The notes: generated from the letters alone by a model not told the origin. A stretch of 58,370 bases of DNA from Avisuccinivibrio sp964424565 (GCA_964424565.1 CAYRIZ010000005.1:1-58370), one strand, 5' to 3'; counted from the stretch's first letter, positions 8,060-17,167 are shown. Numbers and translations are program-made.

Positions 8060-8828
8060 AAAATGCAGCGTCTGCAGCGGAGCGGGAATCCACAGCCGCT
8101 CCAGTCCCTTGGCAGCCTTAAACCCGCGCAGCAGATCTGAGCTTACCGTGGCATGACTGACCCCGTCGAGGTGAGTGGCAATGATGTCGGCATCAGGAAA
8201 ATCGTGCATCAGCGCCGCCACATCGTAATGATTCATGATGATGAGGTGACCCAGCGGTGCCTGGGCGCCGGCACAGTTGACGGCAATCACTCCCGGGGTG
8301 AAGCGCTGTATGGTTTCCACCACGCCGGGGAAGTACACGGTGTCGCCGGCCAGATAGAAGCGGCAGGGTTCAGAGTCAGACTCAAACACCACGCCGCTGG
8401 CTTTTTCCGAGAAGCCATATCTGCGGTACATCTGCATGACACACAAATCGCTGCTGCCGTGATCGCAGGGCGTACGGTACAGCCCACTCCGGCAAAATCA
8501 GTTCCCTCAGGGCTTATGGCCTGCACCTGAGTGAAGCCCAGGTCCTGCAGCTGCTGTTTTTCCTCCTCGGACTGCGCAAGCTCCCGGGGCAGCAGTCTGG
8601 CGGCTGCAGCATCAAAGTGATCAAAATGCAGATGAATGGCAATGACCGCATCCACCGCACACAAATCCTCAGCCGGCAGCGGCGTGGTAGGAGTGCCAGG
8701 ACCGGCCTGCACTGTATCCTCAACTGCCGGAGCGGCCTCATACTGCCCTGCCAACATGGGGTCAATCAAAAAACGCCTGCCCCAAAAGTTACTACAGCCG
8801 TAGCGGAACGAATTTGCTGAAAAAACAT
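8060..8828 (-). pseudogene. UlaG-like MBL-fold metallo-hydrolase, broken by two frameshifts
   Basis: Three pieces in different frames together make an MBL-fold hydrolase. The start (ATG at 8828, GGGGAG binding site) reads MFFQQIRSATAVVTFGAGVF and then hits TGA. Adding one base to the six-T run at 8768-8773 continues it as FLIDPMLAGQYEA. The second piece carries the metal motif HLHFDHFDAAAARLLP. Near 8470-8480 the frame shifts again to TPCDHGSSDLCVMQMYRRYGF and then YLAGDTVYFPGV. The third frame runs on past 8060 toward the rplU promoter without family resemblance, so the original stop is also lost. Sequencing error cannot be excluded, but two breaks plus a lost end favour decay. Confidence 0.75.
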
Positions 8829-8864
8829 ATCAATCTCCCCGATCAGCCAGCTGGCAGATCTCAT

Positions 8865-8909
8865 CTTGAGTTCACCTGAGGGTCATGATAAAAACTCAAG
8901 TTACTTGAG
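8865..8909 (+). promoter_or_regulatory. putative MerR-type operator with a perfect inverted repeat
   Basis: CTCAAG and CTTGAG form a perfect inverted repeat with a 3-base centre at 8895-8909. A related imperfect site (CTTGAG...CCTGAG) lies at 8865-8880. MerR-family regulators typically bind such short dyads in their own promoters. The sites lie directly upstream of the MerR gene at 8935. Confidence 0.45.
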
Positions 8910-8934
8910 GGGCAAGAGCTGCCGAGGAGATTTT

Positions 8935-9303
8935 ATGGGTAAACGCTACAAAATAGGTGAGCTTTCCGCCGCCTGCGGCATATCCGTGCCGGCCATACGC
9001 TTTTATGAGCACAAGGGCGTGATCAGCCCTGCCGTCAGAACGCTGAAAAATCAGCGGCTGTTCGATGAAAGTACCCTGGAGCGCCTGCGTTTTATCCACC
9101 GCTGCCGGCGCCTCAACATGCCTCTGGCCTGCATCTGCCGCATTCTGTATGCCAGACAGAAGCAGGCTCAGGGCGTCCCTGAGCTGATCGGCAATATTGA
9201 GCACTATATAGAAGAGGTGCACAGCCTGCGGGCCGATCTTGAGGATGTGGAAAAAATACTGCAGGAAACTCTGGCCGGGCTGCAGCGCAGACAGGCCGGT
9301 TAA
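8935..9303 (+). CDS. MerR-family transcriptional regulator
   Basis: 122 residues from the ATG at 8935, which follows GAGGAG by a good distance; an earlier in-frame start at 8866 lacks such a site. The N-terminal winged helix is clear: YKIGELSAACGISVPAIRFYEHKGVI. A dimerisation helix (IEHYIEEVHSLRADLEDVEKIL) completes the short MerR form. The effector is unknown. Three cysteines lie in the helical region (HRC, LACIC), but no standard metal-binding loop is evident. It is divergent from the decayed hydrolase, its likely original target, and lies upstream of ispB. Confidence 0.85.
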   Translation: MGKRYKIGELSAACGISVPAIRFYEHKGVISPAVRTLKNQRLFDESTLERLRFIHRCRRLNMPLACICRILYARQKQAQGVPELIGNIEHYIEEVHSLRADLEDVEKILQETLAGLQRRQAG

Positions 9304-9412
9304 GCAGCCGCCGGCGTTAGGTGTTAAAATTGCACAATATTTGAGAAGCAAATTTTATCTGTGTACTACAGTCCGCACCGCTGCATGGTCCGGCGCAGAT
9401 TTGGGAGAAATC

Positions 9413-10387
9413 ATGCATCCTTTTGCCCCGCTGATTGGAAACGAGCTGGCTGCAGTTGAAGACATACTGCACCAAACCCTGACCGGAAGTGCCCTGGAGG
9501 CGCAGGTCAACAGCCTGTGTCTTACTATGGTCGATGCCGGCGGCAAGAGAATCCGCCCGACCATGGCCGTGCTGTGCTCCCTGGTGCTACCTTCCTGGAA
9601 TGAGCAGGAAGACCGGGACAATATGCTGCGCATTGCCGCCTCCATAGAACTGCTGCATACCGCCACCCTGATCCACGATGATGTGATTGACAACTCCTCC
9701 CTGCGCCGCGGGGTCAGAACCATCAATGACACCTCGGGCAATCATGCCGCCGTCCTGGCCGGCGATTACCTCTTTACCCGCTGCTTCAATCTGCTGCGCG
9801 ATGTAGGCAGCATTGAGGCCATGGGCGCGGTTTCCAACACCATAGCCACCCTGGTCAACGGCGAGCTGATGCAGATGGAAAAGCAGTCCTGCCTGGAGCT
9901 CACGCAGGAGGATTATTTCTACACCATTTATGCCAAGACCGGCGCTTTGTTTGAATTGTCAGCCTGTGCCACAGCTTTGGTGAAAAAAGAAGCCCCGCCG
10001 CTCATAGAAGCCCTCAAAGCCTACGGCCGGGCTCTGGGATCGGCCTTTCAAATCATAGATGACAACCTCGATTATGCCGCCGACAGTGCCGAGCTGGGCA
10101 AAAAGGCAGGCATAGATTTAATGGACGGACGCATCACCCTGCCGGTGATCCTGGCGCTGCAGCACACCACAGGCGCAGAAAAGCAGGCCCTGCAGGAGGC
10201 GGTAACTGCCGGCGATTTTGCCGCGGTCAAAGCCGCCATAGAGCAGTGCGGCGCCCTGCAGGAAGCCCATCAGGCCGCCCTGGCCGGAGCGGCTGAGGCC
10301 AAAGCCGCCTTAGCTCCCCTGCCGGACAACAAATACAGGGAGGCCCTGTATCAGCTGGCCGATTTGGCAGTGCAGCGCCGGCACTAA
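9413..10387 (+). CDS. ispB: octaprenyl-diphosphate synthase (trans-polyprenyl synthase)
   Basis: Builds the long isoprenoid side chain of ubiquinone/menaquinone from farnesyl diphosphate and isopentenyl diphosphate. The protein is 324 residues from the ATG at 9413 (MHPFAPLIGN), preceded by GGGAGA. Family motifs are GGKRIRP, the first aspartate-rich motif HDDVIDNSSLRRG, AVLAGDYLF, and the second aspartate-rich motif IIDDNLDY. In E. coli ispB is divergent from rplU. That relation is kept here, with the MerR gene and the decayed hydrolase inserted between. Confidence 0.93.
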   Translation: MHPFAPLIGNELAAVEDILHQTLTGSALEAQVNSLCLTMVDAGGKRIRPTMAVLCSLVLPSWNEQEDRDNMLRIAASIELLHTATLIHDDVIDNSSLRRGVRTINDTSGNHAAVLAGDYLFTRCFNLLRDVGSIEAMGAVSNTIATLVNGELMQMEKQSCLELTQEDYFYTIYAKTGALFELSACATALVKKEAPPLIEALKAYGRALGSAFQIIDDNLDYAADSAELGKKAGIDLMDGRITLPVILALQHTTGAEKQALQEAVTAGDFAAVKAAIEQCGALQEAHQAALAGAAEAKAALAPLPDNKYREALYQLADLAVQRRH

Positions 10388-10521
10388 AGAGATCTGCTGC
10401 ACCAACGGCGGGAAAACACTGCCTCAGCCCGGGCAGCGCTGCTCTTATTTTGTGAAAATTTATTGTACAAATTTCCTGCGGGCTATACTGACGGTGTCTT
10501 AAGCCAAATAAGGAAAAATTT

Positions 10522-11103
10522 ATGCGCTCTACCGTCAGCAGATTACTCCCCCTCTGCGCTGCCCTGCCGCTGATTTTCACCGCGGCTGAAGCGGCGGCTG
10601 CCTATAATCCGGATTTTATGGCCGCAGCCGGCCAGGAAGCGGAAAGCATTCTGACCTCCCATGACGGGGCTCCCTTCGGGGCGGTCATAGTCAAAGACGG
10701 ACAGATTGTCGGCCGCGGTCATGACAGCAAGCATCTGCTGATCGATCCCACCGCCCATGCTGAGATCACCGCCATCCGCGATGCCGCCCGCCGGCTGCAG
10801 ACCCCCGATCTTTCCGGCTGTGAGATCTACTCCTCGGCCTACCCCTGTCCCATGTGCCTGAGCGCCATTATCTGGTCGAACATCAAAGTAGTCTACTACG
10901 GCAGCACGGTGGAGGATTCGGCGGCAGCAGGCTTTGGCGGCGATGATTTCATCTACAAATTTATCAATGATGGCCTGAACGATCCTGCAGTGCTGCGCAT
11001 AGAGCAGCGCGATCGCGAGCTGGCGCAGCCGGCCTTTGACAAATACGTGGCGGCCCAGGATGAGTTTGTGGATTATCCTGACGTCAACAAACAGAGAAAT
11101 TAA
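10522..11103 (+). CDS. exported CDA-fold nucleoside/guanine deaminase-like protein
   Basis: 193 residues. A signal peptide is apparent at residues 1-25 (RSTVSRLLPLCAALPLIFTA, then AEAAA). The deaminase domain follows: zinc ligand and catalytic glutamate in HAE (79-81), and the two zinc cysteines in PCPMC (108-112). The context resembles GuaD-type guanine deaminases (PFGAVIVKDGQIVGRG, HAEITAIRDA, CEIYSSAYPCPMCLSAI). Members of this family are normally cytoplasmic, so a periplasmic location would be unusual. It has its own AGGA binding site and a strong terminator directly after it. The substrate is not proven by sequence. Confidence 0.8.
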   Translation: MRSTVSRLLPLCAALPLIFTAAEAAAAYNPDFMAAAGQEAESILTSHDGAPFGAVIVKDGQIVGRGHDSKHLLIDPTAHAEITAIRDAARRLQTPDLSGCEIYSSAYPCPMCLSAIIWSNIKVVYYGSTVEDSAAAGFGGDDFIYKFINDGLNDPAVLRIEQRDRELAQPAFDKYVAAQDEFVDYPDVNKQRN

Positions 11104-11130
11104 GACGCAGTGATTAAGCCGCAGTGACGG

Positions 11131-11156
11131 AAAAAGCCGGGCTGACCCGGCTTTTT
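11131..11156. terminator. bidirectional rho-independent terminator
   Basis: A perfect 11-base inverted repeat (AAAAAGCCGGG and its complement) surrounds a CTGA loop, with A and T tracts on either side. It can stop both the deaminase transcript and the purA transcript. Confidence 0.9.
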
Positions 11157-11172
11157 CATCCCTATTCACTAT

Positions 11173-11224
11173 TTCCGGCCCGGACGGCTGCCCTGACCAA
11201 ATCGTCAGGCGCCTGCGGCCGGAA
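11173..11224 (-). other. long hairpin just downstream of purA
   Basis: Outer arms TTCCGGCC and GGCCGGAA (11173-11180, 11217-11224) enclose inner arms CCTGAC and GTCAGG. It lies between the purA stop and the terminator at 11131-11156. It could protect the purA mRNA 3' end; there is no T tract. Confidence 0.45.
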
Positions 11225-11233
11225 CAGCCTTAA

Positions 11234-12532
11234 TCAGGCGAAAGGATCTTCGAGGTAAATGGTCTGATTGCGCTCCGGACCGGTGGAGAGAATGGCCACC
11301 TTGACACCGGAGAGCTCCTCGAGGCGCCTGACATAGTTCTGGGCATTCTGCGGCAGCTTGTCAAACTCGGTCACACCGTAGGTGCTTTCCTTCCAGCCGG
11401 GCATGGTTTCATAAACAGGAGTGACGTCCTCATAATCGTAGGAGGCCAGCGGCGGCAGATTGGTAATGGTGCCGTCCTGCATCTTGTAGGCAGTGCAGAT
11501 CTTGACCTCATCCATGCCGTCGAGCACATCCAGCTTCATCAGGGCCAGGCCGCTTAAGGAATTAATGGCCACGGCGCGGCGCATGGCCACGGCATCATAC
11601 CAGCCGGTACGGCGCGGTCTGCCGGTCACGGCACCAAATTCAGAGCCGCGCCTGCGGATGCCTTCACCTACATCGTCATTGAGTTCGGTAGGGAAAGGAC
11701 CGCCGCCCACACGGGTGGTGTAGGCCTTGCCTATGCCCAGCACATAATCCATGTGCAGCGGACCGGCACCTGAACCGGTGCAGCAGCCGCCGGCTACGGT
11801 ATTGGAGGAGGTAACAAAAGGATAGGTACCGTAGTCTATATCCAGGAAGGTACCCTGGGCGCCTTCATACAGCACCTTGACGCCGTCGCGGCGGGCCTGC
11901 TCGAGCTCGGCTGAGACATCGGTGATCATGGCCGTCAGCCGGGGAGCCAGCTCCATCAGCTCGGAGTAAACAGCCTCAAAGCTGATCTCAGGCTCATCAT
12001 AGTAATTCTTGAGCAGGAAGTTGCGGTAATCCATCAGGGCGGCGAGTTTTTCGCGCAGGATCTCCGGACGGCGCAGATCGCCTATGCGCACACCGCGGCG
12101 GGCTATCTTGTCCTCATAGCAGGGACCTATGCCGCGGCCGGTGGTGCCTATGGCATTTTTGCCGCGCTTCTTCTCAGCACCGCGGTCAATGGCCGGATGT
12201 ATGGGCAGCAGCAGGGCACAGCCGGCGGAAACCTTGATGCGCTCTTCGGCATCGCTTACTCCGGCGGCCTTTAATTCTTCAATTTCACCAAATAAAGCTG
12301 TGGGATTGACCACCACGCCTGAGCCGATGAGGCAGCGGCAGGTTGAATGCAGAATTCCGGAGGGAACCAGCCGTACCACAATTTTCTTATCACCCACAAC
12401 CAGAGTATGACCGGCATTGTTGCCGCCCTGGCTGCGGACGACTATACCGGCCTGACCGGTAAGCAGATCAGCAATTTTTCCCTTTCCCTCATCACCCCAC
12501 TGGGTACCGAGCACAATTACATTATTTGGCAT
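11234..12532 (-). CDS. purA: adenylosuccinate synthetase
   Basis: Condenses IMP with aspartate using GTP to form adenylosuccinate, the first committed step to AMP. The 432 residues match the family. The P-loop GTQWGDEGKGK is at the start, followed by GGNNAGHT, GTTGRGIGPCYEDK, and the C-terminal IYLEDPFA region. It follows the hflK-hflC group as in E. coli, where purA lies just past hflC, but a terminator at about 12590-12613 separates the two. Confidence 0.97.
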   Translation of the reverse strand: MPNNVIVLGTQWGDEGKGKIADLLTGQAGIVVRSQGGNNAGHTLVVGDKKIVVRLVPSGILHSTCRCLIGSGVVVNPTALFGEIEELKAAGVSDAEERIKVSAGCALLLPIHPAIDRGAEKKRGKNAIGTTGRGIGPCYEDKIARRGVRIGDLRRPEILREKLAALMDYRNFLLKNYYDEPEISFEAVYSELMELAPRLTAMITDVSAELEQARRDGVKVLYEGAQGTFLDIDYGTYPFVTSSNTVAGGCCTGSGAGPLHMDYVLGIGKAYTTRVGGGPFPTELNDDVGEGIRRRGSEFGAVTGRPRRTGWYDAVAMRRAVAINSLSGLALMKLDVLDGMDEVKICTAYKMQDGTITNLPPLASYDYEDVTPVYETMPGWKESTYGVTEFDKLPQNAQNYVRRLEELSGVKVAILSTGPERNQTIYLEDPFA

Positions 12533-12589
12533 TTGTTCATTCCTAAGGCAGACTGCAGGCTTGACGCCCTTTCCTCATCATGGAGGCAT

Positions 12590-12613
12590 AAAAAATCCCC
12601 CACAGTGGGGGAT
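12590..12613 (-). terminator. rho-independent terminator after hflC
   Basis: On the minus strand an ATCCCCCA arm pairs with TGGGGGAT across a three-base loop, followed by six T. It separates the hfl transcript from purA. Confidence 0.9.
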
Positions 12614-12644
12614 CTTATCAGATTTAACACCGCTGAGAGTTTTT

Positions 12645-13619
12645 TTATTTCTCCCCGAGCGGATCGTTGAAGTAACGGAAAAATTCGCTGTCCGGCTCCA
12701 GCACCAGCACATCATTGCCCGAGCGCATGGCCTCGCGGTAGGCAGTCATGGAGCGGATGAAGTTGAACAGCTCCGGATTGCGGTTGTAGGTTTCGGCATA
12801 GATGCGGGTGGCTTCGGCATCGCCCTGACCCATCAGGATACGGCCCTGACGCTGGGCTTCGGCTATCTTAATGGCCACATCGCGGTCAGCCTGGGCCCTT
12901 ATGGTCTCGGCTTCCTGACTGCCCTGGGAGCGGTGCAGCTTGGCCACGGCATTACGCTCGGCGCGCATACGCTGATAGATGGAGGAGGAAACCTCAGGCG
13001 GCAGATTGATCTGCTTGATGCGCACATCCACTATTTGTATGCCCAGCTCGGTGGCGGACTGGCCTATGTCGCGCAGGGCATTCTGCATCACCTCATCGCG
13101 CTTGCTGGAGCGGATAATGGCATTCTCTCCGTCGGCAGATGCTTCCTGAGTGTCCAGAGAGCTGAGGCGTTCGTCTTCCTTGCCGGAGACGATCTCATGT
13201 ATGGTCAGCCGGCCGATTTGACTGCGCAGGGAGTTGGTAATACGCCGGCGCAGCAGATCCTCTGCCTGCATCTTATTGCCGCCGGCAGTGGTGAGGAAGT
13301 AAGTAGTAGGATCCAAAATGCGCCACTTGACGTAGCTGTCTATGATCAAATCCTTTTTCTCTGAAGTCACAAAGCGGTCGGCCTGGGAGTCGAGAGTTTG
13401 GATTCTGGCATCCAGCACGCGCACCTGATCGATGAAGGGGATCTTCAGATGCAGACCAGGCTGCGATACGCTCAGCTCAGCGTCGGAGGTTCTGACCACC
13501 CTGCCGAAACGGGTGACTATGCCTACATTGCCTTCGCGGATCACAAAGAGTGAATTTAAGGCCACAAAGACCAGCACCAGCGCGGCAGCCAGCACAAGAT
13601 TGAATTTATTTTTGCTCAT
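12645..13619 (-). CDS. hflC: HflC, FtsH protease modulator
   Basis: Inner-membrane SPFH/prohibitin-family protein that forms the large HflK-HflC cage around FtsH. The 324 residues have one N-terminal membrane anchor (FNLVLAAALVLVFVALNSLF). The SPFH domain starts at VIREGNVGIVTRFGRVV, and the coiled-coil region is rich in AETIRAQADRDVAIKIAEAQRQG. The C-terminus EFFRYFNDPLG is typical. It follows hflK with a gap of 5 bases. Confidence 0.95.
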   Translation of the reverse strand: MSKNKFNLVLAAALVLVFVALNSLFVIREGNVGIVTRFGRVVRTSDAELSVSQPGLHLKIPFIDQVRVLDARIQTLDSQADRFVTSEKKDLIIDSYVKWRILDPTTYFLTTAGGNKMQAEDLLRRRITNSLRSQIGRLTIHEIVSGKEDERLSSLDTQEASADGENAIIRSSKRDEVMQNALRDIGQSATELGIQIVDVRIKQINLPPEVSSSIYQRMRAERNAVAKLHRSQGSQEAETIRAQADRDVAIKIAEAQRQGRILMGQGDAEATRIYAETYNRNPELFNFIRSMTAYREAMRSGNDVLVLEPDSEFFRYFNDPLGEK

Positions 13620-13624
13620 GATGC

Positions 13625-14911
13625 TTATCCTCTGCTCCCGTAGGTGCTTTCCCTGGACGTAGTGCTGCTGCGGCGGTTCAGCGGCACGGCCTGTCTGGTC
13701 TGCTCAGTGGTGGAGGAAGTACTGCCGGTGGAGCCTGAGGCAGATTCCGCCGGAGCTGAGGCAGTTTCCGGAGCTGCGGCAGGCTGCGTTCCGGCGGCTT
13801 TGACGGCCTCGGTAGGCAGCGGCATATACAGCAGCGGGTTCTGATTGCCTGTAGTGTCCACTATGACCTTGCGGGAATTGGCCAGCACTTCCTGCATGGT
13901 CTCCAGATACATGCGCTTGCGGGTCACTTCCGGAGCGGCGAGGTACTCAGGCAGTACCTGCTCAAAGCGGGAAACCTCACCCTGGGCGGTCAGCACCACG
14001 CGGGAGCGGTAGGCTTCAGCCTCCTGCAGAATACGCTGCACCTGACCTTCAGCCCGGGGCAGCACTTCATTGGCATAGGCTTCGGCCTCGCGCTTGTAGC
14101 GCTGCTCGTCTTCCTGAGCGGCAATGGCATCGTCAAAGGCTTCCTTGACCTGATCAGGAGCCCTGGCCGGCAAAAAGTTCACATCCACCACAGTAAGACC
14201 CATGTTGTAGGGCTCAATAATGGAAATCAGCAGATCGCGGGTATTCTGACGCACCATTTCACGGCCGGAGGTCAGGATGTCATCCATCAGGGTATGGCCT
14301 ACTACATAGCGCAGGGCCGAATCGGTGGCCTCGGTCAGGGAATTGTCCGGATCCACCACTGAATACAAATAGCGCACCGGATCGGAAATGCGGTACTGCA
14401 CGTCCATTTCCACTATGACCACATTTTCATCTTCAGTCAGCATGGTGCCTGAGGACTGTATGGCCCGCACCTGCTCTATGTCCACCGTGGTCACTTCATC
14501 TATGCCGGTAAATTTCCAGCGCAGACCAGGCTCTACCACATCGTAGACCTTGCCGAAACGCAGCACCACGCCGCGCTCGGCTTCACGCACGGTATAAAAG
14601 CCGCTGAATATGTATATACCCAGCACCACTGCGGCTGTGGCCACGCCCATCAGGCCTATACCACGGCCGATCATGCTGTGGCCGGAGCCTGAGCCTGATG
14701 AGCCGCCGCTGCCTGAACTGCCGGAGCCGCCCAGGCCCCGGAACAGCCGGCTGAATAAACCCTGCAGCCCGCTGCTGTTGCTGCTGCTGCCTCTGTTGCT
14801 GCCTGAGGTGCGGCCCCAGGGGTCACGATCGCGCTCCGGTTCCGGCCCGCTGCTGTTTCCACCCTGGCCGGGACTGTTCCAGGCCATGAAATTTTTATTG
14901 TCGTCCATCAT
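13625..14911 (-). CDS. hflK: HflK, FtsH protease modulator
   Basis: Partner of HflC in the membrane complex controlling FtsH proteolysis. The N-terminus carries MAWNSPGQGGN...RDPWGR as in E. coli HflK, then a Gly/Ser-rich linker. A membrane segment (GVATAAVVLGIYIFSGFYTV) and the SPFH domain (REAERGVVLRFGKVYDVVEPG) follow. The C-terminal tail is Ser/Thr/Ala-rich. The start is uncertain: ATGs exist at 14911, 14908 and 14887 and a GTG at 14944, none with a good binding site. I chose 14911. Confidence 0.93.
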   Translation of the reverse strand: MMDDNKNFMAWNSPGQGGNSSGPEPERDRDPWGRTSGSNRGSSSNSSGLQGLFSRLFRGLGGSGSSGSGGSSGSGSGHSMIGRGIGLMGVATAAVVLGIYIFSGFYTVREAERGVVLRFGKVYDVVEPGLRWKFTGIDEVTTVDIEQVRAIQSSGTMLTEDENVVIVEMDVQYRISDPVRYLYSVVDPDNSLTEATDSALRYVVGHTLMDDILTSGREMVRQNTRDLLISIIEPYNMGLTVVDVNFLPARAPDQVKEAFDDAIAAQEDEQRYKREAEAYANEVLPRAEGQVQRILQEAEAYRSRVVLTAQGEVSRFEQVLPEYLAAPEVTRKRMYLETMQEVLANSRKVIVDTTGNQNPLLYMPLPTEAVKAAGTQPAAAPETASAPAESASGSTGSTSSTTEQTRQAVPLNRRSSTTSRESTYGSRG

Positions 14912-15073
14912 CGTACTTATATACGCGGCAAAACCCTCAGGCACAGACCGGGGTGAAAACGCGATCTCCTCTTAAATAAAAATCTCCGCTGAGAGAAAAG
15001 ATTAAAAATCAATACACGGCAAAAACTACAGATCTCCGCGGGCAGAGGCCGCCGCTGACTGATGACGGCGCTG

Positions 15074-16447
15074 TTATTGAGCTCCGAAAACCTCAGGGGC
15101 AAAAGCGGAGAGATTAATCTCCGCCGGCTCCTCAGGCTCCTGCCAGGGCACAGGCCTGTCCTGACAGCACCGCGCCAGCGCTCCGCCGCAGGCTTTGTCT
15201 ATTCTGGCTGCATCCAGGCTGCGGATCCTGATGGTGAGAATTTGCGCTCCCTGCTCATCATATTCTTCTGCAGCTACCGCCCGGCTGGCATACAGCATGG
15301 CCCGCAGTCTGCCGTCTGTGGGTAATATCTTAACAGTAAAATCACACAAATCCAGAGCCAAAAGCTCACTTACCGCCGTGAGCAAATCTTCTATGCCCAG
15401 CCCGCTGGCGGCACTGATATTTACCCGCACCGGCCGGCCGTCATCCCCGCGCACAATACCCGGCTGCATGTCCGGTACCAAATCGGCTTTGTTGTATACC
15501 AGCAGGCGCGGCACCTCAAAGGCTCCGATCTGCTGCAGCACCGCGTCCACGGCGCGTATATTGTCCTCGCGGCGCGGATCGGCTGCATCCACTACATGCA
15601 GCTGCAGATCGGCCTGGGCACTTTCCTCCAGAGTGGCCCGGAAGGCGGCTATGAGATCATGGGGCAGATGCCGGATAAAGCCTACAGTATCGGCCAGCAC
15701 CACCCGGCCCACCACCGGCAGCTCTATGCTGCGCAAAGTGGGATCGAGGGTGGCAAACAGCAAATCGGCAGCAAAGATATCGGCATGGGTCAAATAGTTG
15801 AACAGGCTGGATTTGCCGGCATTGGTGTAGCCCACCAGCGAGACCACAGGCACGGCATTGCGGCGGCGCTTGTCGCGGTTTCTGGCCCGGCGGGCGGCCA
15901 CCACGGCCAAATCATCCTTAATCTGGGCTATGCGCTCGCGTATGGCACGGCGGTCCAGCTCGATCTGCGTTTCACCAGGGCCGCCGCGCAGACCAAAGCC
16001 GCCCTTCTGACGCTCCAAATGCGTCCAGCCGCGCACCAGCCTGGCCTGCTCATAGCCCAGGCGGGCCAGCTCCACCTGCAGGCGGCCTTCATAGGTACGG
16101 GCCCGGCGGGCGAAAATCTCCAAAATCAGCGCCACGCGGTCCATGACCCGCACGCCCAGTATTTTCTCCAGGTTGCGCTCCTGTCCCGGGCTCAGCCTGG
16201 CATTGAAGATCACTACGGCGGCGGAGTGCAGTTCCACGGCGGTTTTGAGTTCTTCCACCTTGCCGGCGCCGGCAAAAGTACGCGGATCTGGAGCTTCGCG
16301 CTTGCAGATCAGGGCATCGGCCACCGTGGCTCCGGCAGCTTCGGCCAGCCGGCGCAGTTCATCTAGATCTTCTTTATTTTCCTCACGCGGCAGTTCCACG
16401 TGCATCAGCAGCGCAGTGCCCAGAGGCTCAAACTCTTGTTCAGCCAT
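15074..16447 (-). CDS. hflX: HflX, ribosome-associated GTPase
   Basis: Splits stalled or stressed ribosomes, and also has ATPase/RNA-helicase activity in E. coli. The 457 residues comprise the N-terminal HflX domain (NARLSPGQERNLEKILGVRVMDR), the basic middle helix (RARTYEGRLQVELARLGYEQ, GGFGLRGGPGETQIELDRR), and a G domain with GYTNAGKS, DTVGFIRHLPHDLIAAF and NKAD. A conventional hflX-hflK-hflC order follows, with 160 bp before hflK. Confidence 0.95.
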   Translation of the reverse strand: MAEQEFEPLGTALLMHVELPREENKEDLDELRRLAEAAGATVADALICKREAPDPRTFAGAGKVEELKTAVELHSAAVVIFNARLSPGQERNLEKILGVRVMDRVALILEIFARRARTYEGRLQVELARLGYEQARLVRGWTHLERQKGGFGLRGGPGETQIELDRRAIRERIAQIKDDLAVVAARRARNRDKRRRNAVPVVSLVGYTNAGKSSLFNYLTHADIFAADLLFATLDPTLRSIELPVVGRVVLADTVGFIRHLPHDLIAAFRATLEESAQADLQLHVVDAADPRREDNIRAVDAVLQQIGAFEVPRLLVYNKADLVPDMQPGIVRGDDGRPVRVNISAASGLGIEDLLTAVSELLALDLCDFTVKILPTDGRLRAMLYASRAVAAEEYDEQGAQILTIRIRSLDAARIDKACGGALARCCQDRPVPWQEPEEPAEINLSAFAPEVFGAQ

Positions 16448-16602
16448 TTTGTGTGCAGGGTGATGTGAAAATGAAAAAACGGGATATTCAATCTGCCGCG
16501 TCCCTGCCGGGCCGCAGTCCGGAGGGCGCTGCTGCCGCGCAGGGTTGACGATGTTGCGGCCAAATCAGAAGGAGAGCGCAGCTTGAAGCTGCAGCAGTGA
16601 AA

Positions 16603-16854
16603 TTATTTGGCTTCAGCCGTTTCCGGCTCGGACTGTGCCTGGGCAATGGAAATTGCGCGTGAGGGCACTATAGTGGAGATGGCATGCTTATAGACCATCT
16701 GGCTTACCTGATTTTTCAGCAGCACCACAAACTGATCAAAGGACTCTATTTGTCCCTGCAGCTTAATGCCGTTAACCAGATAGATGTAAACTACTACTTT
16801 TTCCCTGCGCAGGGCATTGAGAAAAGGATCCTGCAGTGACTGTACTTTTGCCAT
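16603..16854 (-). CDS. hfq: RNA chaperone Hfq
   Basis: Hexameric Sm-like protein that pairs small RNAs with mRNAs. The 83 residues carry the Sm1 region (VYLVNGIKLQGQIESFDQF, here read YIYLVNGIKLQGQIESFD) and the Sm2 motif YKHAISTIVPSR. The C-terminal tail is short compared with the 102-residue E. coli protein. It lies upstream of hflX, as in relatives, but is separated from miaA by a 409-bp gap. Confidence 0.97.
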   Translation of the reverse strand: MAKVQSLQDPFLNALRREKVVVYIYLVNGIKLQGQIESFDQFVVLLKNQVSQMVYKHAISTIVPSRAISIAQAQSEPETAEAK

Positions 16855-16969
16855 AGCTTTATTCCCTTAAGTTATTCTAATTTTTACGGGCATCCCAACC
16901 TGCAGACCGGCGCTGTATATATGATCAGGAGTACTGTGCAAAACTTTCGTGCCTGCAGGCCGTCTGATT

Positions 16970-17033
16970 TTTATACCTTCAGTTCAGCTGAATACAAACA
17001 CTATATGCTCTGAGTTAAGATTATATTATAGCA
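16970..17033 (-). promoter_or_regulatory. two candidate hfq promoters
   Basis: On the minus strand, TTGTAT (16992-16997) and TATAAA (16970-16975) are 16 bases apart. Further upstream, a consensus TATAAT (17025-17030) is preceded by TGC (17031-17033), making an extended -10 element without a good -35. In E. coli hfq also has its own promoters inside the miaA region. Confidence 0.55.
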
Positions 17034-17167
17034 TATCAGCCGAAGTCCTGCCCTCCTGACAGCGCCCGCAGCAGTACGCTGAAAATTCAGCCGGAAAGAC
17101 CTGCATCTTGCTCCAGGAAACAGGCGGAAATCAATTCCGGCACTGTGCTGACTGCCGCATGTAGTCA

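Noticed and set aside
7682..8060. C-terminal continuation of the MBL-fold frame through the rplU promoter
   Set aside because: The frame stays open, but the sequence after about 8060 has no family resemblance and crosses a clear promoter and leader.
12561..13364. 267-codon plus-strand frame
   Set aside because: It is antisense to hflC and begins inside a terminator region; no domain is recognisable.
15596..16366. 256-codon plus-strand frame
   Set aside because: It is antisense to hflX and has no family resemblance.
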